The notes: generated by a model from the sequence alone, not told the origin. A stretch of DNA of 64,000 bases from Sphingomonas sp. Leaf22 (GCF_001421715.1 NZ_LMKP01000002.1:79652-143651); one strand, 5' to 3'; shown: positions 45,926 to 55,096, numbered from the stretch's first letter. A program made the numbers and translations.

Positions 45926-46662
45926 CCTATTCGGGGCGGTTCGCCGGACGCAGCGCGATCATCACCGGTGGCGCATCGGGCCTCGGCCTCGCGGTCGCCG
46001 AACGTATCGTCGCAGAGGGCGGGCAGGTATCGGTGTGGGACATGAACCCCGCGCTGGAGGAAACCTGTCGGCGTGTCGGTCTGCACGGCGTCCGCCTCGA
46101 CGTATCTGACGCGGCGGCGGTCGCCGCCGCTGCGTCGGACAGCGTGGCCGCGCTGGGCAAGGTCGATATCCTGATCTGTTCGGCCGGCATCACCGGTGCG
46201 ACCGTGCCGGTGCATGAATTCCCGATCGACAACTGGTTGCAGGTCGTGAACGTCAACCTGAACGGCCTGTTCTATTGCAACCGCGCCGTCGTGCCGCACC
46301 TGCTGGCGAACGGATTTGGCCGGATCGTCAACGTCGCCTCGGTCGCGGGCAAGGAAGGCAACCCCAATGCCAGCGCCTATTCGGCGACCAAGGCTGGGGT
46401 GATCGGCTTCACCAAGTCGCTCGGCAAGGAATTGGCCGGCAAGGGCGTGATCGCCAACGCGCTGACCCCCGCCACGTTCGAAAGCCCGATCCTCGCGCAA
46501 TTGCCGCAGAGCCAGGTCGATTACATGCGCTCGAAAATCCCGATGGGGCGGCTGGGCGAGGTCGACGAAAGCGCGGCGATGGTGTGTTTCATGGCCAGCG
46601 AGGAATGCAGCTTCACCACCGGGTCGGTGTTCGACACGTCGGGCGGGCGGACGACGTATTGA
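45922..46662 (+). CDS. 2-keto-3-deoxy-L-rhamnonate 4-dehydrogenase (SDR, LRA5 type)
   Basis: An SDR of 246 residues with TGGASGLG (15-22), the SAGITG form of the NNAG motif, and Ser140/Tyr153/Lys157 (YSATK). It should oxidise 2-keto-3-deoxy-L-rhamnonate at C4 to the diketo acid, the substrate of the hydrolase encoded just upstream. The ATG overlaps the hydrolase stop (ATGA), so the pair is co-translated. The C-terminal CSFTTGSVFDTSGGR is like other 2-keto-3-deoxy-sugar acid dehydrogenases. An intergenic repeat follows before the next gene. Confidence 0.87.
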   Translation: MTYSGRFAGRSAIITGGASGLGLAVAERIVAEGGQVSVWDMNPALEETCRRVGLHGVRLDVSDAAAVAAAASDSVAALGKVDILICSAGITGATVPVHEFPIDNWLQVVNVNLNGLFYCNRAVVPHLLANGFGRIVNVASVAGKEGNPNASAYSATKAGVIGFTKSLGKELAGKGVIANALTPATFESPILAQLPQSQVDYMRSKIPMGRLGEVDESAAMVCFMASEECSFTTGSVFDTSGGRTTY

Positions 46663-46679
46663 TGTAAACCTATCCCCAC

Positions 46680-46810
46680 CCACTCCGTTCGGTTCGAGCA
46701 ACTTCGAGCGAGGTCGAGAAGCCTCCGTCGAGAACGGGTCGCTGGAGGCACCGCCTTCTCGACTTCGGTTCTCGACAGGCTCGAACCTCCGCTCGAAGCA
46801 AACGGAGTGG
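46680..46810. repeat. Intergenic repeat family 2, copy 2, MITE-like with 10-bp terminal inverted repeats
   Basis: Ends CCACTCCGTT (46680-46689) and AACGGAGTGG (46801-46810) are perfect inverted repeats. The inner 46726-46805 is nearly the same as 37287-37367. It sits inside the rhamnose operon between two genes, 48 nt before the lactonase start. Confidence 0.8.
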
Positions 46811-46857
46811 AGGGGGCAGGCGGGCAGGGGGCGACAGTAAACCGGGAGAGCAACGCC

Positions 46858-47757
46858 ATGAACAAACTCCCCTTCATCGACGCCCATGTCCATCTGTGGG
46901 ACCTCGACCACATCCGTTACCCATGGCTGACGCCTCCCTTTGCGGAGGACAGCCCGAACGGCTCGGTCGAATCGATCGCGAAGACCTATCGCCTGAACGA
47001 CTACCGCGCCGACGCCGGCGACTGGGACGTCCGCGGCATCGTCCATGTCGATGCCGGTGCGGACCCCGCCGCCGCGCTCGACGAAACGCGCTGGCTACAG
47101 TCGATGGCCGACCGCGAAGGGTCGCCGAACGCGATCGTCGCGTTCGCCGACCTGTCCGATCCGAACGTCGACACCCTGCTTGCCGGCCATGCCGCACATC
47201 CCAACGTTCGCGGCATCCGCCATATCGTCAACTGGCACCCCGATCCCCGCCGCACCTACACGCCCCGCGACGTAACGCAGGACGCGGCATGGGGCAGGGG
47301 CTATGCCCGCCTCGCGGCGCACGGTCTCAGTTTCGACCTGCAAGCCTATCCCGACCAGTTTCCGGGTCTCGCCCGGCTGATCGAACGCCACCCCGAAACG
47401 CCGGTGATGCTCAACCATATGGGCATGTGCGTTCCGACCGAGGAAGCCGAATGGCGCGACGGCCTGGCCGCGCTCGCCGCGCTGCCGCATGTTGCGATCA
47501 AGCTGTCGGGCGTCGGCTTCACCCATCGCCCGTGGACACTCGAACAGGCGCGCCCGCTGGTCCTGACCGCGATCGACCTGTTCGGCACCGACCGGGCGAT
47601 GGTCGCGAGCGACTTTCCGACCGACAAATTGTTCGGCAGCTTCGCCGCGACGCTGGGTGCCTATGACACCATCACCAACGACTTCACCGACGCCGAGCGG
47701 CGCGCGATGTTTGCCGGCAACGCCAACCGGCTCTATCGCCTGGGGCTGACCATATGA
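46858..47757 (+). CDS. Amidohydrolase family protein, probable L-rhamnono-lactonase (LRA2 type)
   Basis: The 299-residue protein is an amidohydrolase-2-type TIM barrel, opening with FIDAHVHLWD (metal ligands His10, His12) and later GIRHIVNWHPD, MLNHMG (His) and ASDFPTD (Asp). This family includes the lactonases of the L-rhamnose and L-fucose oxidative routes. It should open L-rhamnono-1,4-lactone to L-rhamnonate. CGGGAGAG precedes the ATG. It overlaps rhaT by 4 nt. The alternative is hydrolysis of another sugar lactone; context favours rhamnonolactone. Confidence 0.86.
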   Translation: MNKLPFIDAHVHLWDLDHIRYPWLTPPFAEDSPNGSVESIAKTYRLNDYRADAGDWDVRGIVHVDAGADPAAALDETRWLQSMADREGSPNAIVAFADLSDPNVDTLLAGHAAHPNVRGIRHIVNWHPDPRRTYTPRDVTQDAAWGRGYARLAAHGLSFDLQAYPDQFPGLARLIERHPETPVMLNHMGMCVPTEEAEWRDGLAALAALPHVAIKLSGVGFTHRPWTLEQARPLVLTAIDLFGTDRAMVASDFPTDKLFGSFAATLGAYDTITNDFTDAERRAMFAGNANRLYRLGLTI

Positions 47758-48812
47758 CCCCCAATCCGCTGACCGGCGTCGTCTATCACTGGCTCGGCGG
47801 GTTCGCGTCGGCCAGCTTCTACGTCCCCTATCGCGGGGTGCGACGCTGGTCGTGGGAGATTTACTGGCTGACCGGCGGCCTGTTCTCATGGGTGCTCGCG
47901 CCATGGTTCTTCGCGAGTATCCAGACCCACGACCTGCTCGGCGTCCTGGCCGCGACGCCGCTGCCGACGCTGTTGTGGCCGATCTTCTTCGGCGTGCTCT
48001 GGGGGTTCGGCGGGCTCGGCTACGGGCTGGTCATGCGCTATCTCGGCCTGTCGCTCGGCATGGCGGTGGTGCTGGGGCTCTGCACCGTCTTCGGGACGCT
48101 GATCCCGCCGCTGTTCGCGGGCGAGTTCGCGGCCAAGCTGCTCGACAGCGTGTCGGGCAACATCATCCTGCTCGGCCTTGCCCTGACGCTCGCCGGGATC
48201 GTCGTCGTCGCGCTGGCCGGCGCGAAGAAGGATCAGGCGCTGTCGCCCGAACAGAAGGCGGCGGCCGTCGCCGAGTTCGATTTCCGCAAGGGGATCGTCG
48301 TCGCGATCTTTGCCGGGATCATGTCGGCCTGCTTCGCCTTCGGTCTGGCCGCCGGCGAACCGATCAAGGCGCTGTCGGCCGCCGCCGGCACCGGACCGCT
48401 CTGGACCGGCCTGCCGGTGCTGTGCCTCGTCATGTTCGGGGGGCTGCTGACCAATGCGGTGTGGTGCGCGATCCTGATCGTCCGCAACCGCAGCGGCGGC
48501 GAATGGGTCGGTCGCGGCAAGGCGGCGGGCGCGCCGATGGGGCGCAACTTCGCGCTGTGCGCGCTGGCCGGTACCGCCTGGTATTTCCAGTTCTTCTTCT
48601 ACACCATGGGCGAAAGCCAGATGGGCCGGTTCGGCTTTTCGAGCTGGACGCTGCACATGGCGTCGATCATCATCTTCGGCACGCTATGGGGCTTTGCCCT
48701 GCGCGAATGGAAGGATGCCGCACCGCGCACCCGGGCGATGGTGTGGGGCGGGGTCGCCCTGCTGGTGCTGGCGACGATCGTGATCGGTTATGGGAACACG
48801 ATCGGGCGGTAG
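47754..48812 (+). CDS. rhaT: L-rhamnose:H+ symporter RhaT
   Basis: A 352-residue inner-membrane protein with about ten helices, of the drug/metabolite-type RhaT family. FASASFYVPYRGVRRWSWE near the start and GESQMGRFGFSSWTLHMAS late in the chain match recalled E. coli RhaT; the length (344 in E. coli) also agrees. It imports L-rhamnose with a proton. Last gene of the rightward operon, its presence identifies the sugar of the whole pathway. Confidence 0.94.
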   Translation: MTPNPLTGVVYHWLGGFASASFYVPYRGVRRWSWEIYWLTGGLFSWVLAPWFFASIQTHDLLGVLAATPLPTLLWPIFFGVLWGFGGLGYGLVMRYLGLSLGMAVVLGLCTVFGTLIPPLFAGEFAAKLLDSVSGNIILLGLALTLAGIVVVALAGAKKDQALSPEQKAAAVAEFDFRKGIVVAIFAGIMSACFAFGLAAGEPIKALSAAAGTGPLWTGLPVLCLVMFGGLLTNAVWCAILIVRNRSGGEWVGRGKAAGAPMGRNFALCALAGTAWYFQFFFYTMGESQMGRFGFSSWTLHMASIIIFGTLWGFALREWKDAAPRTRAMVWGGVALLVLATIVIGYGNTIGR

Positions 48813-48813
48813 C

Positions 48814-48888
48814 GGTCGGAGGCCGGGCGGCACACGCAACCCCTTGTTCCGTTGGCCGGTTTCGAAGGGATGCGGCCGGTGTCCGACC
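48814..48888. terminator. Long hairpin between convergent genes, possible bidirectional terminator
   Basis: Arms of 13 bp (48814-48826 and 48876-48888, two mismatches) surround a 49-nt loop that has its own CCCTT/AAGGG pairing. It fills the gap between the rhaT stop and the stop of the GH43-like gene. There is no T-run. Confidence 0.35.
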
Positions 48889-49845
48889 CTATCGCAGCGG
48901 CCGGACCACCGGCGCGTCCCGATCGACGGACAGCACACCGTCGCGCTCGCGCAATTCGGCGATCTGCAACACGCTGCGCCGGTGCCAGCGCGGATCGCGC
49001 ACGGCCTGCGCCTCACCCGACTGATGCACGAAATAGACGATCCACGCCCGGTCGCCGACGACGACGATATCGGGATGCTGCCCCTTGGCCCGGTCGGTTG
49101 GCCGCCGCCCGGCATCGGCCAGCAGATAGCCCGGCTGCCGGGTCCAGTGCGTCGCGTCGGTCGATCGCTGGACCAGCAGCCCCTTCCACGCATCGCTGAC
49201 CAGCCACCATTTGCCGTGCCACTGGAATGCCTTCGGTCCCTCGCCCGGCGTATCGGTAACCGTCCCCTTGACGCTCCAGTGCGTCAGGTCGCGGCTATCG
49301 GCATATCTGATCGCCTTGCCCGCGCGTTCGTCGTTGAACCATAGCCGATACCGGTTCGGCCCCAGCACTGCGACGCTGGCATCGATCACCCGGTCGGACC
49401 CGAGATCGACCCGCTCGCCACAGTCCCACTGCTTCAGGTCGCGGCTGGTCAGATGGACGAGGAAGCGCGGCGCGTTCCAGTCCTTGAACACCCCCGGCAC
49501 CACCGTCACCCACATATGCCAGCGCCCGCCGATCCGCTGCACCTCCGGTGCCCACAGCGTCGCGCCCGTACAGGCTTGCGGGATCGACGCCGTGCCACCG
49601 TAGCGCCAGCGAATGCCGTCGGTCGACCGGGCGATGCCGATGGCGGTGCCATGCACCCACGACACGTCCTTCTCGTCGGTCAGCGGCAGATCGGCGCGAC
49701 GATTGGTGTAGAACATCACCCATTCGCGGGTCGCCGGATCGCGTACCGTCGACGCATCGGCCGCGCCGTCATGCACCGGATCGCGCCACAACGGCACCGG
49801 CGCACTGGCCGCCGTCGCCTGCGCCAGCAGCGCCGCCCAGATCAC
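48889..49845 (-). CDS. GH43-like five-bladed propeller protein, secreted
   Basis: The 318-residue protein has a short signal peptide (about 1-15) and a propeller-like pattern of WxxYYA-type strands: DPVHDGAADASTVRDP near the N terminus, WVMFYTNR, SWVHGTAIGIARSTDG, LWAPEVQRIGG, YRLWFNDE. DP at the first blade and the repeated Asp/Trp suit the GH43/GH32-like superfamily, so it may cleave arabinosides or other pectic side chains. I cannot place the exact family. The start is GTG overlapping the transporter stop by 4 nt, so it works together with the importer. Confidence 0.72.
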   Translation of the reverse strand: MIWAALLAQATAASAPVPLWRDPVHDGAADASTVRDPATREWVMFYTNRRADLPLTDEKDVSWVHGTAIGIARSTDGIRWRYGGTASIPQACTGATLWAPEVQRIGGRWHMWVTVVPGVFKDWNAPRFLVHLTSRDLKQWDCGERVDLGSDRVIDASVAVLGPNRYRLWFNDERAGKAIRYADSRDLTHWSVKGTVTDTPGEGPKAFQWHGKWWLVSDAWKGLLVQRSTDATHWTRQPGYLLADAGRRPTDRAKGQHPDIVVVGDRAWIVYFVHQSGEAQAVRDPRWHRRSVLQIAELRERDGVLSVDRDAPVVRPLR

Positions 49846-51347
49846 GCGACTTTCGCCGCGACCGGATTATTGCCCCACAGCCGATCGTGCGGCCATCCCG
49901 ACAGATCCTCGACCACCGCCTTGTGCAGCGGATCGGGGGGCGTGGAATCGCCGGCACGCAGCCGTTCGATCTCCTCCATCAGGATCGCATGGGTCCGCGG
50001 ATCGAGCCGGAAGCGCAGCGACACGACGATACCCGCCACCAGCACCCCGAGCGTCCCGACGCCCAGCAGCAGCGCGATGGTGTTTATCGCCGCCGGCGTC
50101 TGCGTCTGCGCGCCCGATACGAAGCCGCCCGCCTGGATGACAAGGCCGACCCCCGCCACCGCCGCTGCCTGCGTCGCCTTGCGAACGAAGGTCATGACGC
50201 CGGCGAAGCTGCCCTCCCGCCGCTGACCGGTCACGATCTCGTCGACATCGGCCATGTAATTGTACGTGGCCCACGGAATATAGTTGAGCGCCCCGCGCCC
50301 CAGACCGGCCAAGCCGATCGCCAGATAGATGAGCGGGCTGGTCGCGGTCGTCCCGCCGGCCCACAGCGACAGCAGCACGATCACGCCAAGGCCGAAGGTG
50401 ACCGCCGCCAGCCGATAGGCAAAGGCCGGAGACGCCCTCAGCGCCAGATTGATCGCGATCACCACCGCCACGAACTGGACGATATACATCGTCCCCAGCA
50501 GCCCCGACGCCATCGCGGTCGTACCCGCAAGCGCGAAGATCACGAAGAAGGTGAAGGCGGCGTTGAAGATATCCTGACTGATATACCCGCCCAGATACAT
50601 GCCCAGATGGAGCCGGAACGCGCGGATGCGCATCGTCGAGAACAGGTTGCGATACAGCGCCCTGAACGCCGATCCGACCCCGGCATTCGCGCGGGGCCCG
50701 GCCTGCGGGGGCAGGGGCCGTTCCCAGCTGAACCGATACAGGAAGCCCGCGGTCGCCATGAACAGCGCCGCGAAGATCACCCCCATGTAGAAAAACGTCT
50801 GCGCACTGTCGCGGCCCAGATAGTTGATGAGCCACAATGGCAGGAACCCCGCGAGGATCGCGGCGGTCTGCCCGAACAGGATGCGAAATCCGGCGAACTT
50901 CGCCTTGGTCCGATAGTCCGTCGACATTTCAGCGGCGAGCGTTTCGTACGGGATGATGACCATCGCATAGACCAGCTCGAACCCGACATAGCTGACCAGA
51001 TAATACCAGAAGCTCATGCCCGGCAGCCACATCAGCGCGAAGCTCGGCAGCAGCGGGATGGCCGCAAGGATGAAGAAGCGCCGCCGTCCGAACCGCCGCC
51101 CCAGCGCCGTCGTGCCGAAATGGTCGGAGAGATAGCCGATCACCGGCGACGCGATCGCATCGAGGATACGGGCGACGGCAAAGATCAACGCGGCCTGTCC
51201 GGCGGTCAGCCCGCAAAACTGGGTATAGAAGATCAGCACCCAGCCCGAAATCACTGCCATCGAACCCGCGCCCAGCACGTCGTTCGACCCATAGGCCAGG
51301 TAGTTTATCAGCCGTACCGGACGCTTGGCTGGTGGGGCGGATATCAC
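49842..51347 (-). CDS. MFS sugar transporter, GPH (glycoside-pentoside-hexuronide) type
   Basis: The 501-residue protein has about twelve helices. LAYGSNDVLGAG, FAVARILDAIASPVIGYLSDHF and GRRFGRRRFFI, and YETLAAEMSTDYRTKAKF belong to the GPH cation symporter plan. The start is GTG with GGGAGAGAG upstream. It is translated ahead of the GH43-like gene and is divergent from the PL22-like lyase. A substrate such as an unsaturated or rhamnose-containing pectic disaccharide is likely but inferred. Confidence 0.88.
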   Translation of the reverse strand: MISAPPAKRPVRLINYLAYGSNDVLGAGSMAVISGWVLIFYTQFCGLTAGQAALIFAVARILDAIASPVIGYLSDHFGTTALGRRFGRRRFFILAAIPLLPSFALMWLPGMSFWYYLVSYVGFELVYAMVIIPYETLAAEMSTDYRTKAKFAGFRILFGQTAAILAGFLPLWLINYLGRDSAQTFFYMGVIFAALFMATAGFLYRFSWERPLPPQAGPRANAGVGSAFRALYRNLFSTMRIRAFRLHLGMYLGGYISQDIFNAAFTFFVIFALAGTTAMASGLLGTMYIVQFVAVVIAINLALRASPAFAYRLAAVTFGLGVIVLLSLWAGGTTATSPLIYLAIGLAGLGRGALNYIPWATYNYMADVDEIVTGQRREGSFAGVMTFVRKATQAAAVAGVGLVIQAGGFVSGAQTQTPAAINTIALLLGVGTLGVLVAGIVVSLRFRLDPRTHAILMEEIERLRAGDSTPPDPLHKAVVEDLSGWPHDRLWGNNPVAAKVA

Positions 51348-51459
51348 GCGCGCTCTCTCCCTGGCATGGTCCGGGCTTGCGTCGCCCGGTTCGTCATGCT
51401 CAATATGTGAAGAGCTATCATACTATGTGGAATAATCACAAGTGCGTTTGGAGAGTGCG
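51348..51459. promoter_or_regulatory. Divergent promoter region of GPH transporter and PL22-like lyase
   Basis: The 112-bp gap has AT-rich sequence with repeats ATATGTGAA (51403) and CTATGTGGA (51423), and the inverted pair TGTGG/TCACA (51426-51430, 51436-51440). The similar TCACA/TGTGA pair occurs before the second TonB receptor (60829-60849). No regulator gene is adjacent. Confidence 0.4.
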
Positions 51460-52782
51460 ATGCGGACCCCGATCATCCTCGGCCTTGTCGCCATGCTGCT
51501 GGGGGCGGTGCCTGCGCTGGCCGAACCGGCCCCGCAGTGGGTCGACCGCCTGACCGGCCACCGCGTGATCCGCATCAGCCGCGTGCCCGACAGCACCACC
51601 TTGTATTTCCACCAGAACAGTTACACTCCGCAGGGCGACCGGATGGTGGTCAGCGTCCCCGACGGTATCGCGACGGTCGATCTGAAGACGTGGGACCTGA
51701 AGCCGCTGGTCCGCGAGAAGGGCGTGACGCTGCTATTCACCGGCCGGCGGACGCGAACCGCCTATTACGCCAGGCAGCTGCGCAACGACGCCAGCGGCCC
51801 CTCCACCGTCTTCGCGGTCGACATCGACAGCGGCCGGACCCGCAAGGTCGCCGGCATTCCCGGCGGCTCGATCGGTTCGATCAACGCCGATGAAACGCTG
51901 CTATTGGGTCAGGTCGCGCTCGGCGAAGGCGCGCTTCGTCCCGACGGCACGCGGCAGGACCAGCGCCACACCCCCGGCCGCGTCGTCGGACCGGGCGAGG
52001 CGGACTATCGCGCCATCCGAGCGGACGGCACGCCCTACAGCTTCGCCGAGGCCAAGGAGCGGCGGCTGAACGAACGGCTGGAAGCAGGCATCCCGATGGA
52101 AATCTTCACCATCGACCTGCGCACCGGCCAGCGCCGCGTCGTCACCGCATCGACCGACTGGCTGAACCATATCCAGTTCTCGCCCACCGATCCGCAGCGT
52201 ATCCTGTATTGCCACGAAGGACCGTGGCACAAGGTCGACCGCATCTGGACGATCCGGACCGACGGCACCGGCAAGCAGTTGATCCACACCCGCACGATGA
52301 ACATGGAAATCGCCGGCCACGAATTCTTTTCGACCGATGGCAGGACGATCTGGTACGACCTGCAAACCCCGCGCGGCGAGGTGTTCTGGCTCGCCGGCTA
52401 CGACCTGTCGACGGCCAAGCGCCACTGGTACAAGGTCGACCGCAACCAGTGGTCGGTCCATTACAATCAGATGCCCGGCGGCCGGCGCTTCTCCGGCGAC
52501 GGCGGCGACAGCGAGATGGTCGCCCATGCCCCCGATGGCAAATATCTCTATCTCTTCACGCCCCGGGCGATCCCCGACGTAGCCGACATCCACGCCGCCA
52601 ATGCCGACGCCCTGATCGTGCCGGGGACGCTCGACGTCGAGAAGCTGGTCGACATGCGCCGCCACGATTACCGGCTGGAGCCGAACATGACCTTCACCCC
52701 CGACGCCAAATGGGTCGTGTTTCGCGGCAATTTCGAAGGTGCCACGCACATCTACGCGGTGGAGGTGGTGAAGGCGTTTTGA
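51460..52782 (+). CDS. Oligogalacturonate lyase-like protein (PL22 type), with signal peptide
   Basis: The 440-residue protein has a signal peptide (about 1-21, VPALA-EP) and a beta-propeller with family segments NHIQFSPTDPQRI, CHEGPWHKVDRIW, AGHEFFSTDG, WYDLQTPRGEVFWL, VHYNQMPGG and FSGDGG. His and Gln of these motifs bind the metal and the substrate in PL22. It would cleave di- or oligogalacturonates to unsaturated monomers. Enteric Ogl lacks a signal peptide and acts in the cytoplasm; this one should be periplasmic, so a rhamnogalacturonan-derived substrate is also possible. Confidence 0.83.
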   Translation: MRTPIILGLVAMLLGAVPALAEPAPQWVDRLTGHRVIRISRVPDSTTLYFHQNSYTPQGDRMVVSVPDGIATVDLKTWDLKPLVREKGVTLLFTGRRTRTAYYARQLRNDASGPSTVFAVDIDSGRTRKVAGIPGGSIGSINADETLLLGQVALGEGALRPDGTRQDQRHTPGRVVGPGEADYRAIRADGTPYSFAEAKERRLNERLEAGIPMEIFTIDLRTGQRRVVTASTDWLNHIQFSPTDPQRILYCHEGPWHKVDRIWTIRTDGTGKQLIHTRTMNMEIAGHEFFSTDGRTIWYDLQTPRGEVFWLAGYDLSTAKRHWYKVDRNQWSVHYNQMPGGRRFSGDGGDSEMVAHAPDGKYLYLFTPRAIPDVADIHAANADALIVPGTLDVEKLVDMRRHDYRLEPNMTFTPDAKWVVFRGNFEGATHIYAVEVVKAF

Positions 52783-52794
52783 CCCCAACGCACA

Positions 52795-52878
52795 CGTCAC
52801 CCCGGGCTTGACCCGGGGTCCCGCTTCTTCTTCGACAGCTGCTAAAAAGCGGGAACCCGGGTCAAGCCCGGGGTGACG
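52795..52878. repeat. REP-like palindrome between convergent genes
   Basis: Arms of 32 bp (52795-52826 and 52847-52878), beginning CGTCACCCCGGGCTTGACCC, form a near-perfect hairpin. It lies between the lyase and paoC stops and may also act as a terminator for both. It is different from repeat families 1 and 2. Confidence 0.88.
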
Positions 52879-52897
52879 AATAGTTTGCCGTCATCCG

Positions 52898-55093
52898 TCA
52901 AACCACCGCCGGCAACCGCTCCAGATGCTTTTCCAGCGTCAGTGGATAGTCGCGAACCCGCACGCCCGTCGCGTTATAGACCGCATTCGCCACCGCGCCG
53001 GCGACGCCGCACATGCCCAGTTCGCCGACGCCCTTGGCCTTCATCGGGTTCGCCTTGTCATCGGCTTCGTCGAGGAACACGACCTCCTGATGCGGGATGT
53101 CGGCATGGACCGGCACCTCATAGCTGGCGAGGTCGTGGTTGACGAACATACCGAACCGCTTGTCGACCGCCAGTTCCTCCATCAGCGCCGATCCCGCGCC
53201 CATCGTCATCGCGCCGATCACCTGACTGCGCGCCGATTTGGGGTTGATGATTCGACCCGCCGCACACACCGCCAGCATCCGGCGGATACGGGTGGTGCCG
53301 GTATAGGCATCAACCCCGACCTCGACGAAATGCGCGCCGAACGTCGCCATTTGATAGGTCTTGTCGAGCTTGTCGAATTCGATCTTGTCCTCGGCGATCA
53401 GGTCGCCGCCGGCCGCCGCCGCGCGCAGATCGGCGGAGCGCCCGCCGCCGCTGACCTTGCCGTCGGTGAAGTCGGCCGTGGCCGGGTCGATCCCCAGCCG
53501 CTGCGCCACCTGTTCGCGCAGTTGCACGCACGCCGCATAGACCCCGGCGGTCGCATTCGCCGCACCCCATTGCCCGCCCGATCCGGCGGATACCGGGAAT
53601 GCCGAACTGCCCAGCCGCACCACGACCGCCTCGGCCGGCACGCCCATCATTTCGCCCGCGGTCTGGGCGATGATCGTGTAGCTGCCGGTGCCGATATCGG
53701 TCATGTCGGTTTCGACCGTGACCACGCCGTCGCGACCCAGCCGAACCCGCGCGCCCGACGTCATGTTCATGTGATTGCGGAAGGCGGAGGCGACGCCCAT
53801 CCCGACCAGCCATTTTCCGTCGCGCACCTGTCCCGGCGTCGCACTCCGCCGCGACCAGCCGAAGCGTTGCGCCCCTTCCTCCAGACACCGGACCAGTTGC
53901 CGCTGCGAAAAGCGCCGTTCGGGCTTTGCGGGATCGACCTGCGTATCGTTCTTCACCCGCAGCGCGATCGGATCGATCCGCAGCTTCTCGGCCAGTTCAT
54001 CCATCGCGATCTCGAGCGCCATCATCCCCGGCGCTTCGCCCGGCGCGCGCATCGCATTGCCTTCGGGCAAATTCAGCACCGCCAGCCGCATCGCGGTGAG
54101 ACGGTTCGCCCCGGCATAGAGCAGCTTGGTCTGGTTGATCGCCGCTTCGGGGCCGCCGTTCGGCTGATCGCCCGACCCGCTTTCATGCGCGATCGCGGTG
54201 ATCGTTCCGTCGGGGCGCGCACCGATGCGGATACGCTGGCGGGTCGCCGGGCGGTGGGTCGCGTTGTTGACCATCATCGGCCGCTGCATGGCCAGCTTCA
54301 CCGGCCGCTTCGCCGCCTTCGCCCCCAGCGCCGCCAGCACGGCATCGGCGCGCAGGAACAGCTTCCCGCCGAACCCCCCGCCGACATAGGGCGACATCAC
54401 CGTGACCTTGTCCTTGGGAATACCCAGCGTCTTCGCCAGATCGCCACGACCCCAGTCGATCATCTGGTTCGACGTCCACACCGTCAGTTCGTCGCCCTGC
54501 CACGCCGCGATCGACGCGAACGGCTCCATCATCGCATGGCTGTGGTCGGGCGTCGTATATTCGGCATCGATCTTGACCGGTGCAGCGGCAAAGGCGCTGT
54601 CGAACGAACCGACCCGCGCGACGCCGCCATCACCTTCGGCGAGCGGCGCGCCTTTCAGCGCCTCGTCCAGATCATATTGCCCCGGTGCCCGCGCATAGTC
54701 GACGCGCACCAGCGCGGCGGCGGCGCGCGCCTGTTCGAACGTCTCGGCAACGACCAGCGCCACCGCCTGATGATAATGGTCGACCTGCGGCCCGGCGAGC
54801 AGCTTGACGGTATTCATCTGCCCCTTGCCGAGCTTGCCGGCATTCTGGGCGGTGACGATCGTCAGCACGCCGGGCGCGGCGTTCGCGGCGTCCAGGTTGA
54901 TCGACCGGATCGTCCCCTTCGCCACCGCCGCCCCGACGATATAGCCATAGGCCTGGTTGGCGATGCCCTGATGCTCATAGGCATAGGGCGCACGGCCGGT
55001 CGTTTTCAGCGGACCGTCGATGCGGTCGTGCGCGCGGCCGACCACCTTCATCCGGTCGATGGGATTGGTCGTCGCGGGAGTGTCGAACTGCAT
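52898..55093 (-). CDS. paoC: Aldehyde oxidoreductase molybdenum-binding subunit (PaoC-like, xanthine dehydrogenase family)
   Basis: The 731-residue catalytic subunit of a PaoABC-type enzyme that oxidises aldehydes to acids. It shows GRAHDRIDGPLKTTGRAPYA at the N terminus, YVGGGFGGK, molybdopterin-cytosine-dinucleotide contacts, NAMRAPGEAPG, and the general base Glu691 in KGVGELGMCG, one residue from the E. coli PaoC position. It has no signal of its own, as expected, since PaoA carries the Tat signal. It is the last gene of the three-gene operon, 3 nt after the FAD subunit. Confidence 0.92.
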   Translation of the reverse strand: MQFDTPATTNPIDRMKVVGRAHDRIDGPLKTTGRAPYAYEHQGIANQAYGYIVGAAVAKGTIRSINLDAANAAPGVLTIVTAQNAGKLGKGQMNTVKLLAGPQVDHYHQAVALVVAETFEQARAAAALVRVDYARAPGQYDLDEALKGAPLAEGDGGVARVGSFDSAFAAAPVKIDAEYTTPDHSHAMMEPFASIAAWQGDELTVWTSNQMIDWGRGDLAKTLGIPKDKVTVMSPYVGGGFGGKLFLRADAVLAALGAKAAKRPVKLAMQRPMMVNNATHRPATRQRIRIGARPDGTITAIAHESGSGDQPNGGPEAAINQTKLLYAGANRLTAMRLAVLNLPEGNAMRAPGEAPGMMALEIAMDELAEKLRIDPIALRVKNDTQVDPAKPERRFSQRQLVRCLEEGAQRFGWSRRSATPGQVRDGKWLVGMGVASAFRNHMNMTSGARVRLGRDGVVTVETDMTDIGTGSYTIIAQTAGEMMGVPAEAVVVRLGSSAFPVSAGSGGQWGAANATAGVYAACVQLREQVAQRLGIDPATADFTDGKVSGGGRSADLRAAAAGGDLIAEDKIEFDKLDKTYQMATFGAHFVEVGVDAYTGTTRIRRMLAVCAAGRIINPKSARSQVIGAMTMGAGSALMEELAVDKRFGMFVNHDLASYEVPVHADIPHQEVVFLDEADDKANPMKAKGVGELGMCGVAGAVANAVYNATGVRVRDYPLTLEKHLERLPAVV

Positions 55094-55096
55094 GGA

